A stretch of DNA of 64,000 nt, from the NCBI RefSeq assembly GCF_019976755.1, contig NZ_AP023441.1, positions 1-64,000 on the forward strand, given 5' to 3'. This stretch comes from Nostoc sp. MS1. Its GTDB lineage: Bacteria; Cyanobacteriota; Cyanobacteriia; Cyanobacteriales; Nostocaceae. Positions 33,953 to 42,308 of the stretch are shown in pieces. Made by a program: the position numbers and the translations under genes. Below the pieces are notes generated by a model. The model saw nothing but the letters and a program-made list of their open reading frames with translations, did not search any database and was not told the origin of the DNA. Numbering within the stretch: the first letter of the stretch is position 1; each line of letters begins with the position of its first letter.

Positions 33953-35146
33953 TGTAATCCCTCTTTTGTTACTTTAGGGAAATAAAAAACGACAAGAGAT
34001 TCAACTGGCAAGAGGGAAACTGACAGGAGAAGCACGAAAGTCATTCATGAAGTCGATTAATTTTAAAAAGCCACGTTTCATACCAGGAATATTAAATACT
34101 GTAAGCCAAGGCTGAATTAAACAGTAAAAAATGTATGGTTGAATAATTAATCTCAGGTTATTCAAGGCACTCTTCCATGTTGTACCTGATTCCCACTGGG
34201 AATGTTGACTATGTTGAGGAATATTAGAGTCATTTGATGACAATACTAATGATGTAGATGTTGGGTTTGATTGGTCAGAAAGCTGAAAGTAAGTAGCCTG
34301 AATGCTAACGAGTAAGTAAGCACTAAAGATGATTTCCCACCAGCGTTCAATACTTTGATAATCAGTCAAGCGAAAATCAGCCCATCCTAGTTCATTCTTG
34401 ACTTGTTTAAAACCATATTCTATCCAATTTCTTAAACTATAAAGTTGTGCAACATTTACTGATAAATCAGTTGATAAATTAGTCATGATGTACCAGCTTT
34501 CATCTCCCGTAGGGTCGGGTGTATTAATCTTACTGATTTGGTAATATCTAGTGCGGCGACGCTTACCAAAAATAATTTCTCTCAAGTAGCGAGTTTCAGT
34601 TTGACGATGTGAAAGCTTTTGCTCATAAGCTTTCCATCGATTATAACGTTTTCGGCTTCCTGGGGGCATCAACACTCCATGATTGGAGCGAATTGCTACA
34701 ATAAACTCTAGTTCTAATTTTTCTAAACATCTAATTACATCTCCACTCTCACCATATAAGCTATCTGCTAACACTAATTTAATTTTGAAACCCCATGCTT
34801 TCAACTCTTGAATAATTTCTACAGTCTAATTTCCCTTAATTTTTTGACATCCCACAGTGCATCTCTCAAAAAATGATGTAGTGTTTGTCTATCTTTTAAC
34901 CCCACTGTTTTAGCTATTAGTGGTAGGGTTTTCCGAGGGATTTCTGAAAGTATACCCAAATGCAAGAATTTGAGCGCTTCAAAATGCCTCACATCCTCAA
35001 ACAATGAATAATAGTGTTGGCAGTAGTTATCTATGAATGCCACTGTGCTTACTGGTTGTCTGCGCGGCGTAACCATCCCTCTTACTTACTGTTTACGGTT
35101 TTCTTTCTAATTATACTTTCCCCGTAGTAACAAGAGAGGGATTACA
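33953..35146. mobile_element. IS701-type insertion sequence, internal deletion derivative
   Basis: The ends are imperfect inverted repeats. The left end starts TGTAATCCCTCTTTTGTTAC at 33953; the right end, read inward from 35146, starts TGTAATCCCTCTCTTGTTAC, and both continue to GGGGAAA/AGGGAAA. About 1.19 kb is shorter than a full IS701-family element because the transposase has an internal deletion. Flanking bases give no clear target duplication. The element could only move if a complete relative supplies transposase. Confidence 0.82.
34001..35076 (-). pseudogene. IS701-family transposase with internal deletion
   Basis: The N-terminal piece (35076-34819) begins MVTPRRQPVSTVAFIDNYCQ and ends at a stop after LREIRL. 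The C-terminal piece (about 34840-34001) resumes at VEIIQELKAWGF and continues with LVLADSLYGESGDV, IVAIRSNHGV, REIIFGKRR and NWIEYGFKQVKNELGWADFR. Roughly 85 residues expected between them, including the first catalytic Asp (the IIDETGD block of relatives), are missing, so the enzyme is dead. The remaining catalytic Asp (LADSLYGE) and Glu (NWIEYGFKQ) are still present. Confidence 0.85.
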
Positions 35147-35174
35147 CTTAAAAATCATCATTATTCAAATGACT

Positions 35175-35219
35175 AAAAAAAGAGGAGTAAAGGGGCTGCC
35201 GATGGTAGCCCCTTTACTC
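35175..35219 (-). terminator. Intrinsic terminator of the secreted protein gene
   Basis: GAGTAAAGGGGCT (35185-35197) and AGCCCCTTTACTC (35207-35219) form a perfect 13-bp stem with a 9-nt loop. On the minus strand it is followed by CTCTTTTTTT, the poly-U tract. It ends the gene whose stop is at 35289 and stands 30 bp outside the IS element. Confidence 0.9.
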
Positions 35220-35288
35220 TCACTTAGAATGATTATTATTGCTCAGGGGACATTTTATTTTCTGGAAGTTTCTAACCTATTGTTAAAC

Positions 35289-35804
35289 TCAGTGGTCAAT
35301 GCCTAATACTCTGCTTTTCTTTGCATTCGATTTTATAACAACCTGATTATCATTTCCTTGATACCAACTTCTAGATATTAATAACCAACTATCATCAGTC
35401 TTTTCCCATAGGTCTTCGTATGGAGTTTGTCGGTATATAAGCTTATTGCCAATTATAGATTCAGAGTATGCAACACCCACCACTCCTGCAAGATTTCCAT
35501 CAACATTAATACGAATTACTTCTTCCCGAAATTTATATTTACTAACTTGTTGATAAAATTGTTTAATATTTTTTATAGACTCTTGCAAAACAATAACCTT
35601 TCCATCTCCTTGAATTTCTTGAAAATCACTTGCACAATAAGCATAACATTGTTTGATGTTTCCGGCGTTGCAACCCTTAGACATCCATTCTGATTTCTGA
35701 AGAATCTCTTGTCTATCCGATAGTCTGTTAGCTTTTGCCATACCACCATGAATGAATATTAATGCTGTTAATAAATTTGTTAAAACAATATTTCTTTTCT
35801 TCAT
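35289..35804 (-). CDS. Exported NTF2-like (SnoaL-type) protein
   Basis: A 171-residue protein with an N-terminal signal peptide (KKRNIVLTNLLTALIFIHGG, cleavage probably after MAKA near 25). The mature part looks like an NTF2/SnoaL-like alpha-beta barrel: a helix pair with KSEWMSKGCNAGNIKQCYAY, then YCASDFQEIQGDG, then strands ending in WEKTDDSWLLISRSWYQG. Such domains often serve as ligand-binding or assembly modules; the role is unknown. It has its own strong terminator. Confidence 0.65.
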   Translation of the reverse strand: MKKRNIVLTNLLTALIFIHGGMAKANRLSDRQEILQKSEWMSKGCNAGNIKQCYAYCASDFQEIQGDGKVIVLQESIKNIKQFYQQVSKYKFREEVIRINVDGNLAGVVGVAYSESIIGNKLIYRQTPYEDLWEKTDDSWLLISRSWYQGNDNQVVIKSNAKKSRVLGIDH

Positions 35805-36149
35805 GATATAAGTCGCTAGTAAAGTTTTTGATGATTGGATAACTTTCTGAATACTTTGAAGTTTTTATTTCTGCGTAATCTTGTAATTGGTCGCATCCGG
35901 CTGGTAAATCACCATTCAGATGTTTACCTGAGATGGTCTTGTTTCAATTATTCCCTTAGCAGAGATATTTCTAACTCAAAAATGTTTAAGTCTGGTTAGC
36001 TCGAATGCTTGAAGCAGCTAAAATAATTTTTCTAATTAAAAAACTGGTAACTGCGTTAGGGTAGCGGAGCGTTAGTCCATTACAAAAAGCAGCGAATTGG
36101 TTCGAGTGGGCGAGACACAAGGGAATCGTGATTAGAATATCGGAAGGGT
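35805..36149. other. Spacer with a short dispersed repeat
   Basis: No gene recognised. GCGTTAGGGTAGCGGAGCGT near 36055 is of the GC-rich dispersed-repeat type common in this window. Confidence 0.4.
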
Positions 36150-36404
36150 TCGCCTATAGGCACTTAGAGGGATGCTGTAGACTTACAGGACATGATGGGA
36201 AAGTCTCCTGGAAGCATATTCCATTGGCAGCCTGTTTTCAAGTGATAATAGATTGCATTGCATACTGCCCGCATATCTGTTGTGTGTTCGCGGAGCGTCT
36301 CCCCTTAGGAGAGGATGTCCTCCTTGTTTGACTGGTGGAATCAAGGGAGCCAAGATTTCCCACTCCACATCAGTGAAGTCTGTGGGGTAAGACTTTCGTG
36401 CCAC
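36150..36404 (-). pseudogene. N-terminal fragment of an IS5-type transposase, split by a small repeat
   Basis: The minus strand starts MARKSYPTDFTDVEWEILAP then LIPPVKQGG, the classic IS5-family start. After about 25 inserted bases (about 36287-36312) the homology continues in another frame as TDMRAVCNAIYYHLKTGCQW and NMLPGDFP. The insert carries CTCCTAAGGGGAGACGCTCC and then GCGAAC, a compact hairpin-bearing repeat, and causes the frameshift. The rest of the transposase is absent. Confidence 0.8.
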
Positions 36405-36730
36405 GAGTAACTATGTAAATACACTATATGCCATGTATCTTAATATTTGCTGTCATCACCTTTTACTCTCCTTTAGATTTACTTTATAAATAGCCTCTCA
36501 TCTACGTAATAATACTATGACAAATAGATTTTATTCCGTAGATTTAAAGGCTGTAAGTCTTATGGAACTAGTATTTTAGCCTCTTTAACTTCATCTTAAC
36601 TAAGGTGTTATGTATATAATGGCTTTAGTATTTTAATAGCAATTAGCAAATGAAATAAGGATGCTGTCTTTTTGTGAGGAAGTATCCAATGTTATTTTGT
36701 TGAAATAGTTAATTTTAGGTTGAGAATAAG
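36405..36730. other. AT-rich spacer before the PG-binding protein gene
   Basis: No gene, RNA or repeat recognised. It must contain the promoter of the gene at 36731. Confidence 0.4.
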
Positions 36731-37396
36731 ATGACTGATATTACCATGCTCATGACAGGTCTATTAATGACCAAACAAGTATCATTGCCAAATTCAGTTA
36801 ACCAACCTGTAACTTATCCTGATGAACATAATCAGAAAACTATACAAAACAAAACGTATCAATTAGTTATAAAAGCCCAGAATAATTCAAATAAACTTAA
36901 ATGGATAAGTAAGAATTTAACCAATACCTCTTTAGTGCCTAAATATCAAAACCATAAGAATAGAATAGCAAAAATAAAAAAATTATTTTTTCAAGAAAAA
37001 AACTATGTAGAATCCTGGGAACCTAGCTCTGATAAAAGCAAAAAAATTATAGCAAAGTTAAAAAAATATAATTTCAAATTAGGAAAAAGCAGAAATTCAT
37101 TTCTTTTAAATAGGGAAGGGGGAATAGATGAAAAAAATAATGATATTTTGATAACGAGTAGGGAAGGAGTTGCTAATAGAGCATTACCGAAGCTGAATTT
37201 CACTACATCAGGTGTATCTGTTAGAGTATTACAAAGACTATTGGTGGCTAACGGCTATCCTGTTCAGATAGATGGTGTTTTTGGACCCGTGACAGAAATT
37301 GCTGTTAAAGCCTTTCAGGAAAAACAGAAATTAAAAGTTGATGGAATAGTTGGAGTAGAAACTTGGTACTGTTTAACTACATATAGCAAATCATAA
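36731..37396 (+). CDS. Peptidoglycan-binding-domain protein
   Basis: A 221-residue protein. The C-terminal 60 residues are a PG_binding_1 domain: SVRVLQRLLVANGYPVQIDG then VFGPVTEIAVKAFQEKQKL and DGIVGVETWYCL. The first 155 residues are basic, Lys/Asn-rich and low in complexity, without a clear signal peptide or catalytic domain; a weak hydrophobic stretch covers only residues 4-12. It may be a cell-wall-targeting protein whose export route is not visible. It lies at the edge of the accessory stretch. Confidence 0.75.
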   Translation: MTDITMLMTGLLMTKQVSLPNSVNQPVTYPDEHNQKTIQNKTYQLVIKAQNNSNKLKWISKNLTNTSLVPKYQNHKNRIAKIKKLFFQEKNYVESWEPSSDKSKKIIAKLKKYNFKLGKSRNSFLLNREGGIDEKNNDILITSREGVANRALPKLNFTTSGVSVRVLQRLLVANGYPVQIDGVFGPVTEIAVKAFQEKQKLKVDGIVGVETWYCLTTYSKS

Positions 37397-37505
37397 CTTA
37401 ATTGAAATTTTTACATCATTATTGACCAATGACTGTTTCAATTAGGCGACGAAAGCGTTGCATTAATCGAACTGAAGATTGACTACGAGATTCAGACCTA
37501 AATGA

Positions 37506-38393
37506 CTAATGACCAAATAATGGCAAAATCAGCGTGACGAAATAGTAAACTAAGGGTGCTGTGAAGATATAGCTATCGGTGCGGTCTAAGATGCCGCCAT
37601 GACCGGGGATCAATTGTCCAGAGTCTTTAACGCCAGCATCTCGCTTCAACATAGATTCAGTTAGATCGCCCAAAAGACTGGCCAAGCCAATTAGTAAGCC
37701 TAAGATTGTGCCAGTTAAAAGAAATTGCGGTAATTGAAGATAGTAAGCACCAGCAATGGCCACGCCTAAACAGGCACTGATGCCAAAGACTGCGCCTTCA
37801 ACTGTTTTCTTGGGGCTGATATCAGACAAGCGAGTTTTGCCGAAGAATTTACCGATAGTGTATGCACCAATATCTGCTGCCCAAATGCACAAAAATGTCA
37901 GCACAGTAAACTTGAAACCTTGTGGTAGCAAAGCAAAATTTCTATCCTCAAAAATATCTGTCCAATTTCGTGGCCAGTACCCGCCTAGAGGTATATTACT
38001 GACTGCGGCGCTACCAATTGACCGTAACCGCACCCAGTAACTCGGCAAGTAACCGACATAAAATAAGCCCATAATCGAAGCTGAAACATCAGCGATAGTG
38101 GCCATTTTGGGCTGGAATAATAAGTAAAAACAAATAAATGTCCCAGCAATAGGCATGACAGCATCAACTAAATTACTATCCAAAGTACAAATAACAAGTA
38201 AAACTTGACTGAGGAATAAGGTAGTTTTCGCGGCTGGCAAAATGCCTCTAGTGTTTACTAACTCAAAGTATTCCTGTTGTCCTAAATAAACAACGATCGC
38301 CAACAAGATGGTAAAATACCAACCCCCCAACAGGACAGCAACTAAAGCAAGGGCGATCGCAACAATTCCACTAATAATCCGAGACCAAGGCAT
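37506..38393 (-). CDS. cdsA: Phosphatidate cytidylyltransferase
   Basis: Makes CDP-diacylglycerol from phosphatidic acid and CTP at the cytoplasmic membrane, feeding phosphatidylglycerol synthesis. The 295-residue protein has about eight hydrophobic helices and the complete CdsA signature SMLKRDAGVKDSGQLIPGHG followed by GILDRTDS near the C-terminus. The ATG at 38393 gives a normal length. The frame stays open to 38477, but that extension is translated from a GACAGTT heptamer array and is not credible. It lies downstream of cbiT on the same strand. Confidence 0.95.
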   Translation of the reverse strand: MPWSRIISGIVAIALALVAVLLGGWYFTILLAIVVYLGQQEYFELVNTRGILPAAKTTLFLSQVLLVICTLDSNLVDAVMPIAGTFICFYLLFQPKMATIADVSASIMGLFYVGYLPSYWVRLRSIGSAAVSNIPLGGYWPRNWTDIFEDRNFALLPQGFKFTVLTFLCIWAADIGAYTIGKFFGKTRLSDISPKKTVEGAVFGISACLGVAIAGAYYLQLPQFLLTGTILGLLIGLASLLGDLTESMLKRDAGVKDSGQLIPGHGGILDRTDSYIFTAPLVYYFVTLILPLFGH

Positions 38394-38561
38394 ACGAGTA
38401 TTTGGGGATTGGGTTTGACAGTTGACAGTTGACAGTTGTGAGGCAGTGCGTTGGGCGGGTTCCCCGACTTGTAGCAACTGCCGAACCCGAAGGGACAGTT
38501 GACAGTTGTCAGTTGTCAGGTTGTTTCCACTGTCTACTGTCCACTGATTGAGTTCCTAACC
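38394..38561. repeat. Heptamer arrays and a dispersed repeat between cbiT and cdsA
   Basis: GACAGTT heptamers occur at 38417-38438 and 38495-38520. Between them lies TGCGTTGGGCGGGTTCCCCG (from 38446), the inverted copy of the repeat at 4676-4697. Confidence 0.8.
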
Positions 38562-39164
38562 CTAGTCTAGTTTCTCACCACTGAGGATAAAAATGGGATC
38601 AACTGCGGCAAAGGTTTGAGAAAATCCTCTTGTTTCTAGGCGATTAACGGCAGATTGTACAACTTCAATATTTCTCGCTTGTAATTGGGACAAGCTCTGG
38701 GAAATAACATACAAGCTTTCGAGGTTAGCAGCTGTAGCAATGACTCTGCCTGATGAGGGTAAATACTGCCACACTGTTTGCAATATATCTTGAATGGGTC
38801 TTCCTCCTTCAATGCAAACTCTGTGCGGCATAGTTTTGATCTCATGTAAACATTCTGGGGCGCTACCTTCGACAATTTCCACATTTTTGACATCGAAGCG
38901 ATCGCAATTACGTTTAATTAAATTTGCTACTTCTTCATCTCGCTCCACAGCAATAATTCGTCCCTTTGGACATAGTAGCCCCACTTCGACAGGAATTGTA
39001 CCAGTTCCCGCCCCAATATCCCATAAAACTGAATCAGGTTCTAAGCGCAATTGAGAAATTAACAATAGTCGAATTTCTCTCTGGGTAAGAGGGATTCCTG
39101 GTAAATGCTCGAATAATTCATCGGGAATACCAGGTGTTGCGTAAGGCCAAAGTTCGGAAGGCAT
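38562..39164 (-). CDS. cbiT: Precorrin-8/cobalt-precorrin decarboxylating methyltransferase subunit CbiT
   Basis: A 200-residue SAM-dependent methyltransferase of cobalamin synthesis, acting on C15 with decarboxylation of the C12 acetate. It shows GIPDELFEHLPGIPLTQREIR at the N-terminus, the SAM-binding LWDIGAGTGTIPVEVG, and AVERDEEVANLIKRN. CbiE, its usual partner, is not adjacent. A TTG-started reading from 39176 is possible but ATG at 39164 (MPSELWPYATPG) is preferred. It is divergent from the kinase gene at 39258. Confidence 0.93.
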   Translation of the reverse strand: MPSELWPYATPGIPDELFEHLPGIPLTQREIRLLLISQLRLEPDSVLWDIGAGTGTIPVEVGLLCPKGRIIAVERDEEVANLIKRNCDRFDVKNVEIVEGSAPECLHEIKTMPHRVCIEGGRPIQDILQTVWQYLPSSGRVIATAANLESLYVISQSLSQLQARNIEVVQSAVNRLETRGFSQTFAAVDPIFILSGEKLD

Positions 39165-39257
39165 AGAAATATACAATATATTAGGGGTATTAGTTTGTTT
39201 AATTTAACAAGCTATAATCTATGAAACTTGCGGCAACGTAGCGTGAGAGCAATTGTT

Positions 39258-40649
39258 ATGCTGGGAGAAATTTTTAACACTCGCTACGAGATTCTACAGC
39301 TATTAGGAAAAAAAGCAGGGCGACGGACTCTACTAGCTAAGGATGTTGTGACTGGTGAATTAGTCATTGTCAAGCTGCTGGCTTTTAGTAGTGATTTTGA
39401 GTGGGATGATCTCAAGCTGTTTGAACGTGAAGCTGAAACTCTCAAGTCTTTGTCTCATCCCAATATTCCCCGCTATTTGGACTATTTTGAGGTAAACTCA
39501 CCCACAATCAAAGGTTTTGCCCTTGTACAGAGTTATATCCCAGCCCAAACTTTAGAGCAATACTTACAGTCTGGGCGTATTTTCACAGAATCTGATATTA
39601 AACAAATAGCCTCCGCCATTTTAGAGATTCTTATATATCTACACGGGTTACATCCACCTGTCATCCACCGTGATATTAAGCCTAGCAATATTTTGTTAGG
39701 AGAGCGTTCAGGAAATAATTTTGGTGAAGTTTATTTAGTAGACTTTGGTTCAGTACAAACAGCTTTGGGTACAGAAGGCGGGACAAGGACTGTCGTAGGA
39801 ACCTATGGCTATATGCCACCAGAACAGTTCGGTGGGCGTACAGTAACAGCATCCGACCTGTATAGTTTAGGGGCAACGTTAATTTACTTGCTCACAGGTA
39901 CTCACCCAGCCGATTTACCCCAAAAAGATTTCCGCATTCAGTTTGAGCAAAGTGTAAATCTGAGTCCAGGTTTGGCAAATTGGTTAAAGTCTATGACTGA
40001 ACCCAATTTAGAAAGGCGCTTGAGTTCAGCGCAGCAAGCACTTAAAACTTTGGAAGAGCCACAATTACTTGGTGTTGGTAAGTTAGCGGTAAGTAAACCA
40101 GAGGATAGCAAAATCCAACTCATCAAAGATGGGGATTCATTGGAGATAGTAGTTCCTCCCGTGGGTTTCCGTACTTCGATAGTGTCTACTGGGTTATTTG
40201 CGATCACCTGGAACTCTTTCATCCTATTTTGGACAATAGGCGCACTCTCAACACCTTTCCCCATCAATGTTCCCTTCGCTTTATTTTCCTTACCTTTTTG
40301 GGGTGCTGGCTATTTTATGGGTTATAATTTTTTATTCACCTTATTTGGACGTATCAAACTACGTTTGGATAGAGAACAAATTACCTGCACCAAGGAATTA
40401 TTCGCTTTTAAGTTCCATCGACCTCGACCTTCATCAAGAGAAAGTATCACCAAGCTAGTTTACACTCCAAGATATTTAACTAGGGATTCTGAGGGTGATA
40501 AAACTCAAGTACCCGCACAATTAGAGGTTTGGGCAGGAGTAAGAAAATATCAGCTTGGTCAAAATACCAACATTCAATCAGAAGCCGAACTAGAATGGTT
40601 AGCCCAGGAATTAAGTAATTGGTTAAATCTTCCCATTCAGAAGGAATAG
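39258..40649 (+). CDS. Serine/threonine protein kinase with C-terminal membrane segments
   Basis: A 463-residue Hanks-type kinase. The kinase domain (about 8-265) has a degenerate Gly loop (LLGKKAGRRTLLAKD), Lys in VIVKLL, catalytic VIHRDIKPSNILL, DFGSVQ and GTYGYMPPEQFGG, so activity is probable despite the loop. Two adjacent hydrophobic helices (about 310-365, FAITWNSFILFWTIG and FALFSLPFWGAGYFMGYNF) place the C-terminus on a membrane; a soluble beta-rich tail of about 100 residues follows. The ATG at 39258 starts at the family-typical MLGEIFNTRYEIL. The frame before it is open but non-homologous. Confidence 0.9.
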   Translation: MLGEIFNTRYEILQLLGKKAGRRTLLAKDVVTGELVIVKLLAFSSDFEWDDLKLFEREAETLKSLSHPNIPRYLDYFEVNSPTIKGFALVQSYIPAQTLEQYLQSGRIFTESDIKQIASAILEILIYLHGLHPPVIHRDIKPSNILLGERSGNNFGEVYLVDFGSVQTALGTEGGTRTVVGTYGYMPPEQFGGRTVTASDLYSLGATLIYLLTGTHPADLPQKDFRIQFEQSVNLSPGLANWLKSMTEPNLERRLSSAQQALKTLEEPQLLGVGKLAVSKPEDSKIQLIKDGDSLEIVVPPVGFRTSIVSTGLFAITWNSFILFWTIGALSTPFPINVPFALFSLPFWGAGYFMGYNFLFTLFGRIKLRLDREQITCTKELFAFKFHRPRPSSRESITKLVYTPRYLTRDSEGDKTQVPAQLEVWAGVRKYQLGQNTNIQSEAELEWLAQELSNWLNLPIQKE

Positions 40650-40745
40650 GGAGTGGGGAGATGTGGTTCGGCTACGCTCACCAACCGGGAGATGAGGGAG
40701 ATGAGGGGGAAAATAACTGTCAACTGTCAACTGTCAACTGTCAAC
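40650..40745. repeat. Dispersed repeat and CAACTGT heptamer array
   Basis: GAGATGTGGTTCGGCTACGC starting near 40658, continuing TCACCAACCGGGAGA, is the uninterrupted form of the repeat at 25908-25965. Four tandem CAACTGT heptamers follow at 40717-40744. Confidence 0.75.
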
Positions 40746-40805
40746 TAACAAATAAGTACCGGATTCAGCTAAACTTAATCTTGGTTTATTGCGTTTTATG
40801 TAGGC

Positions 40806-40997
40806 ATGGAAATCGGACAAAAGGTTAAGGTGTTTCGTTTGCGCGATCGCGTTTCTGCTGTAGTTGCTAAAAAACTCGGCGCGATTGGTACTATCGAAGG
40901 TTACAAAGTTACCGACGGTGCAGGTGTTGGTGTAGTAGTCAAGTTTGACGATAATACTTCCACTTGGTTTTTTGAGGATGAAATCAAACCAGTGTAA
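40806..40997 (+). CDS. DUF2862 small protein
   Basis: A 63-residue cyanobacterial protein of the DUF2862 family: MEIGQKVKVFRLRDRVSAVV then KKLGAIGTIEGYKVTDGAG and a C-terminal DDNTSTWFFEDEIKPV. It looks like a small SH3/KOW-type beta barrel. Function is unknown. It stands between the kinase and the Get3d gene on the same strand. Confidence 0.8.
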   Translation: MEIGQKVKVFRLRDRVSAVVAKKLGAIGTIEGYKVTDGAGVGVVVKFDDNTSTWFFEDEIKPV

Positions 40998-41084
40998 TAG
41001 AAGGGACTCTAGGTAGACGCTTAGAGTGGTTGCCTAGTGTTAATTTGGAATTTTAAAGACCTGCGGTAATTGGAAATCAAAAGC

Positions 41085-42185
41085 ATGTCCCTAATATTGA
41101 CATTTTTGGGCAAAAGTGGTATTGCTCGGACAAAAATAGCGATCGCCGCAGCCAAGTCATTGGCAAGTCAAGGTAAGCGAGTGCTTTTAGCAGGATTAGC
41201 AGAACCAGTATTGCCACTCCTGTTAGATCAAACCCTCACCCCTGACCCTCAGCAAATTGCCCCAAATTTAGATGTTGTACAGTTTCAATCTTCTGTACTC
41301 CTACAACGTAACTGGGAAGAAATCAAAAAACTTGAAGCACAATATCTCCGCACCCCCATTATCAAAGAGGTGTATGGTGAAGAATTGGTAGTATTGCCGG
41401 GTATGGATAACGCCTTAGCCTTGAATGCGATTCGTGAATATGATGCCAGTGGTAAATATGATGCGATCGTCTATGATGGCCCAGGTGATGCTTCTACTTT
41501 GCGGATGTTGGGTTTACCAGAATCGTTAAGCTGGTATGTAAGACGCTTTCGCCAGTTGTTTACCAACTCCGACTTAGGGAAAACGATTACGGAATCGCCC
41601 TTGATTCAGCCATTAATTAGCAGCTTCTTCAATTTCAACTGGACAGCAGATAACTTTGCTCAACCCACCAATCAAGTCAACAATTTATTAGATAAAGGGA
41701 AGGAAGCACTTGCAGACCCCAAGCGGGTTGCAGCCTTCCTAGTCACCACAGCAGACCCCCTAGAAGTAGCAAGTGTACGTTATTTATGGGGAAGCGCTCA
41801 ACAAGTTGGCTTAACTATTGGTGGTGTGATTCAGGTATCATCCCAGACAGATGCTCACCTAACAGAAGAATTTGCCCCCTTATCGGTGACAGTTGTACCT
41901 GATGCAAGCAAAGATAACTGGCAACCTTTAATAGATGCCCTTCCCAACTTTGTTGAGCAAGCAGTACAAGCACCTGCTCCCATCACCGTTGACATTCATA
42001 ATCGCCAAGTACGGCTATTTTTACCTGGATTTGACAAAAAGCAAGTCAAACTCACCCAAGTCGGGCCAGAAGTAACAGTAGAAGCAGGCGACCAACGCCG
42101 AAATATTTTCTTACCCCCAGCACTGAGTGGCAGACCCGTCACCGGAGCAAAATTCCAAAATAATTATTTGATAATTTCTTTTTAA
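41085..42185 (+). CDS. Get3d-type (ArsA-family) ATPase with alpha-crystallin-like tail
   Basis: A 366-residue ArsA/Get3-fold protein. It matches the Get3d group reported from Nostoc and plastids: an ArsA-like nucleotide-binding core followed by a C-terminal small-heat-shock-like domain (about 295-366, VDIHNRQVRLFLPGFDKKQV to NNYLIISF). The P-loop is altered: LGKSGIARTK (8-17) replaces the usual KGGVGKTT, with Arg15 where the phosphate-binding Lys would be. The VYDGPGD segment near 130 is the switch/Walker B-like region. It lacks the CxxC zinc motif of Get3 from yeast. Substrates are unknown. The next gene is chlG on the same strand, perhaps co-regulated. Confidence 0.88.
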   Translation: MSLILTFLGKSGIARTKIAIAAAKSLASQGKRVLLAGLAEPVLPLLLDQTLTPDPQQIAPNLDVVQFQSSVLLQRNWEEIKKLEAQYLRTPIIKEVYGEELVVLPGMDNALALNAIREYDASGKYDAIVYDGPGDASTLRMLGLPESLSWYVRRFRQLFTNSDLGKTITESPLIQPLISSFFNFNWTADNFAQPTNQVNNLLDKGKEALADPKRVAAFLVTTADPLEVASVRYLWGSAQQVGLTIGGVIQVSSQTDAHLTEEFAPLSVTVVPDASKDNWQPLIDALPNFVEQAVQAPAPITVDIHNRQVRLFLPGFDKKQVKLTQVGPEVTVEAGDQRRNIFLPPALSGRPVTGAKFQNNYLIISF

Positions 42186-42270
42186 GGCATTAGCTACTGG
42201 GAACTGGAGACTTGGAAATATTTAATTTTCCTCATCTCCAGTTCTTAAACTATCTCTCTGTAATACCCTA

Positions 42271-42298
42271 ATTACGAATTACGAATTACGAATTACCA
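42271..42298. repeat. AATTACG heptamer array upstream of chlG
   Basis: Four tandem AATTACG heptamers end 10 bp before the chlG start codon, in the place where a ribosome binding site would be expected. Confidence 0.8.
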
Positions 42299-42308
42299 AT
42301 ATAATATT

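Noticed and set aside
35985..36130. tRNA-like GGTTCGAG near 36095
   Set aside because: No matching acceptor stem, D-arm or anticodon arm could be drawn around it.
38394..38477. N-terminal extension of CdsA by 28 residues
   Set aside because: The extension is the translation of GACAGTT heptamers; the family start fits the ATG at 38393.
40619..40828. 69-codon plus frame after the kinase
   Set aside because: Encodes a heptamer array (NCQLSTVNCQ) and overlaps the DUF2862 gene start.
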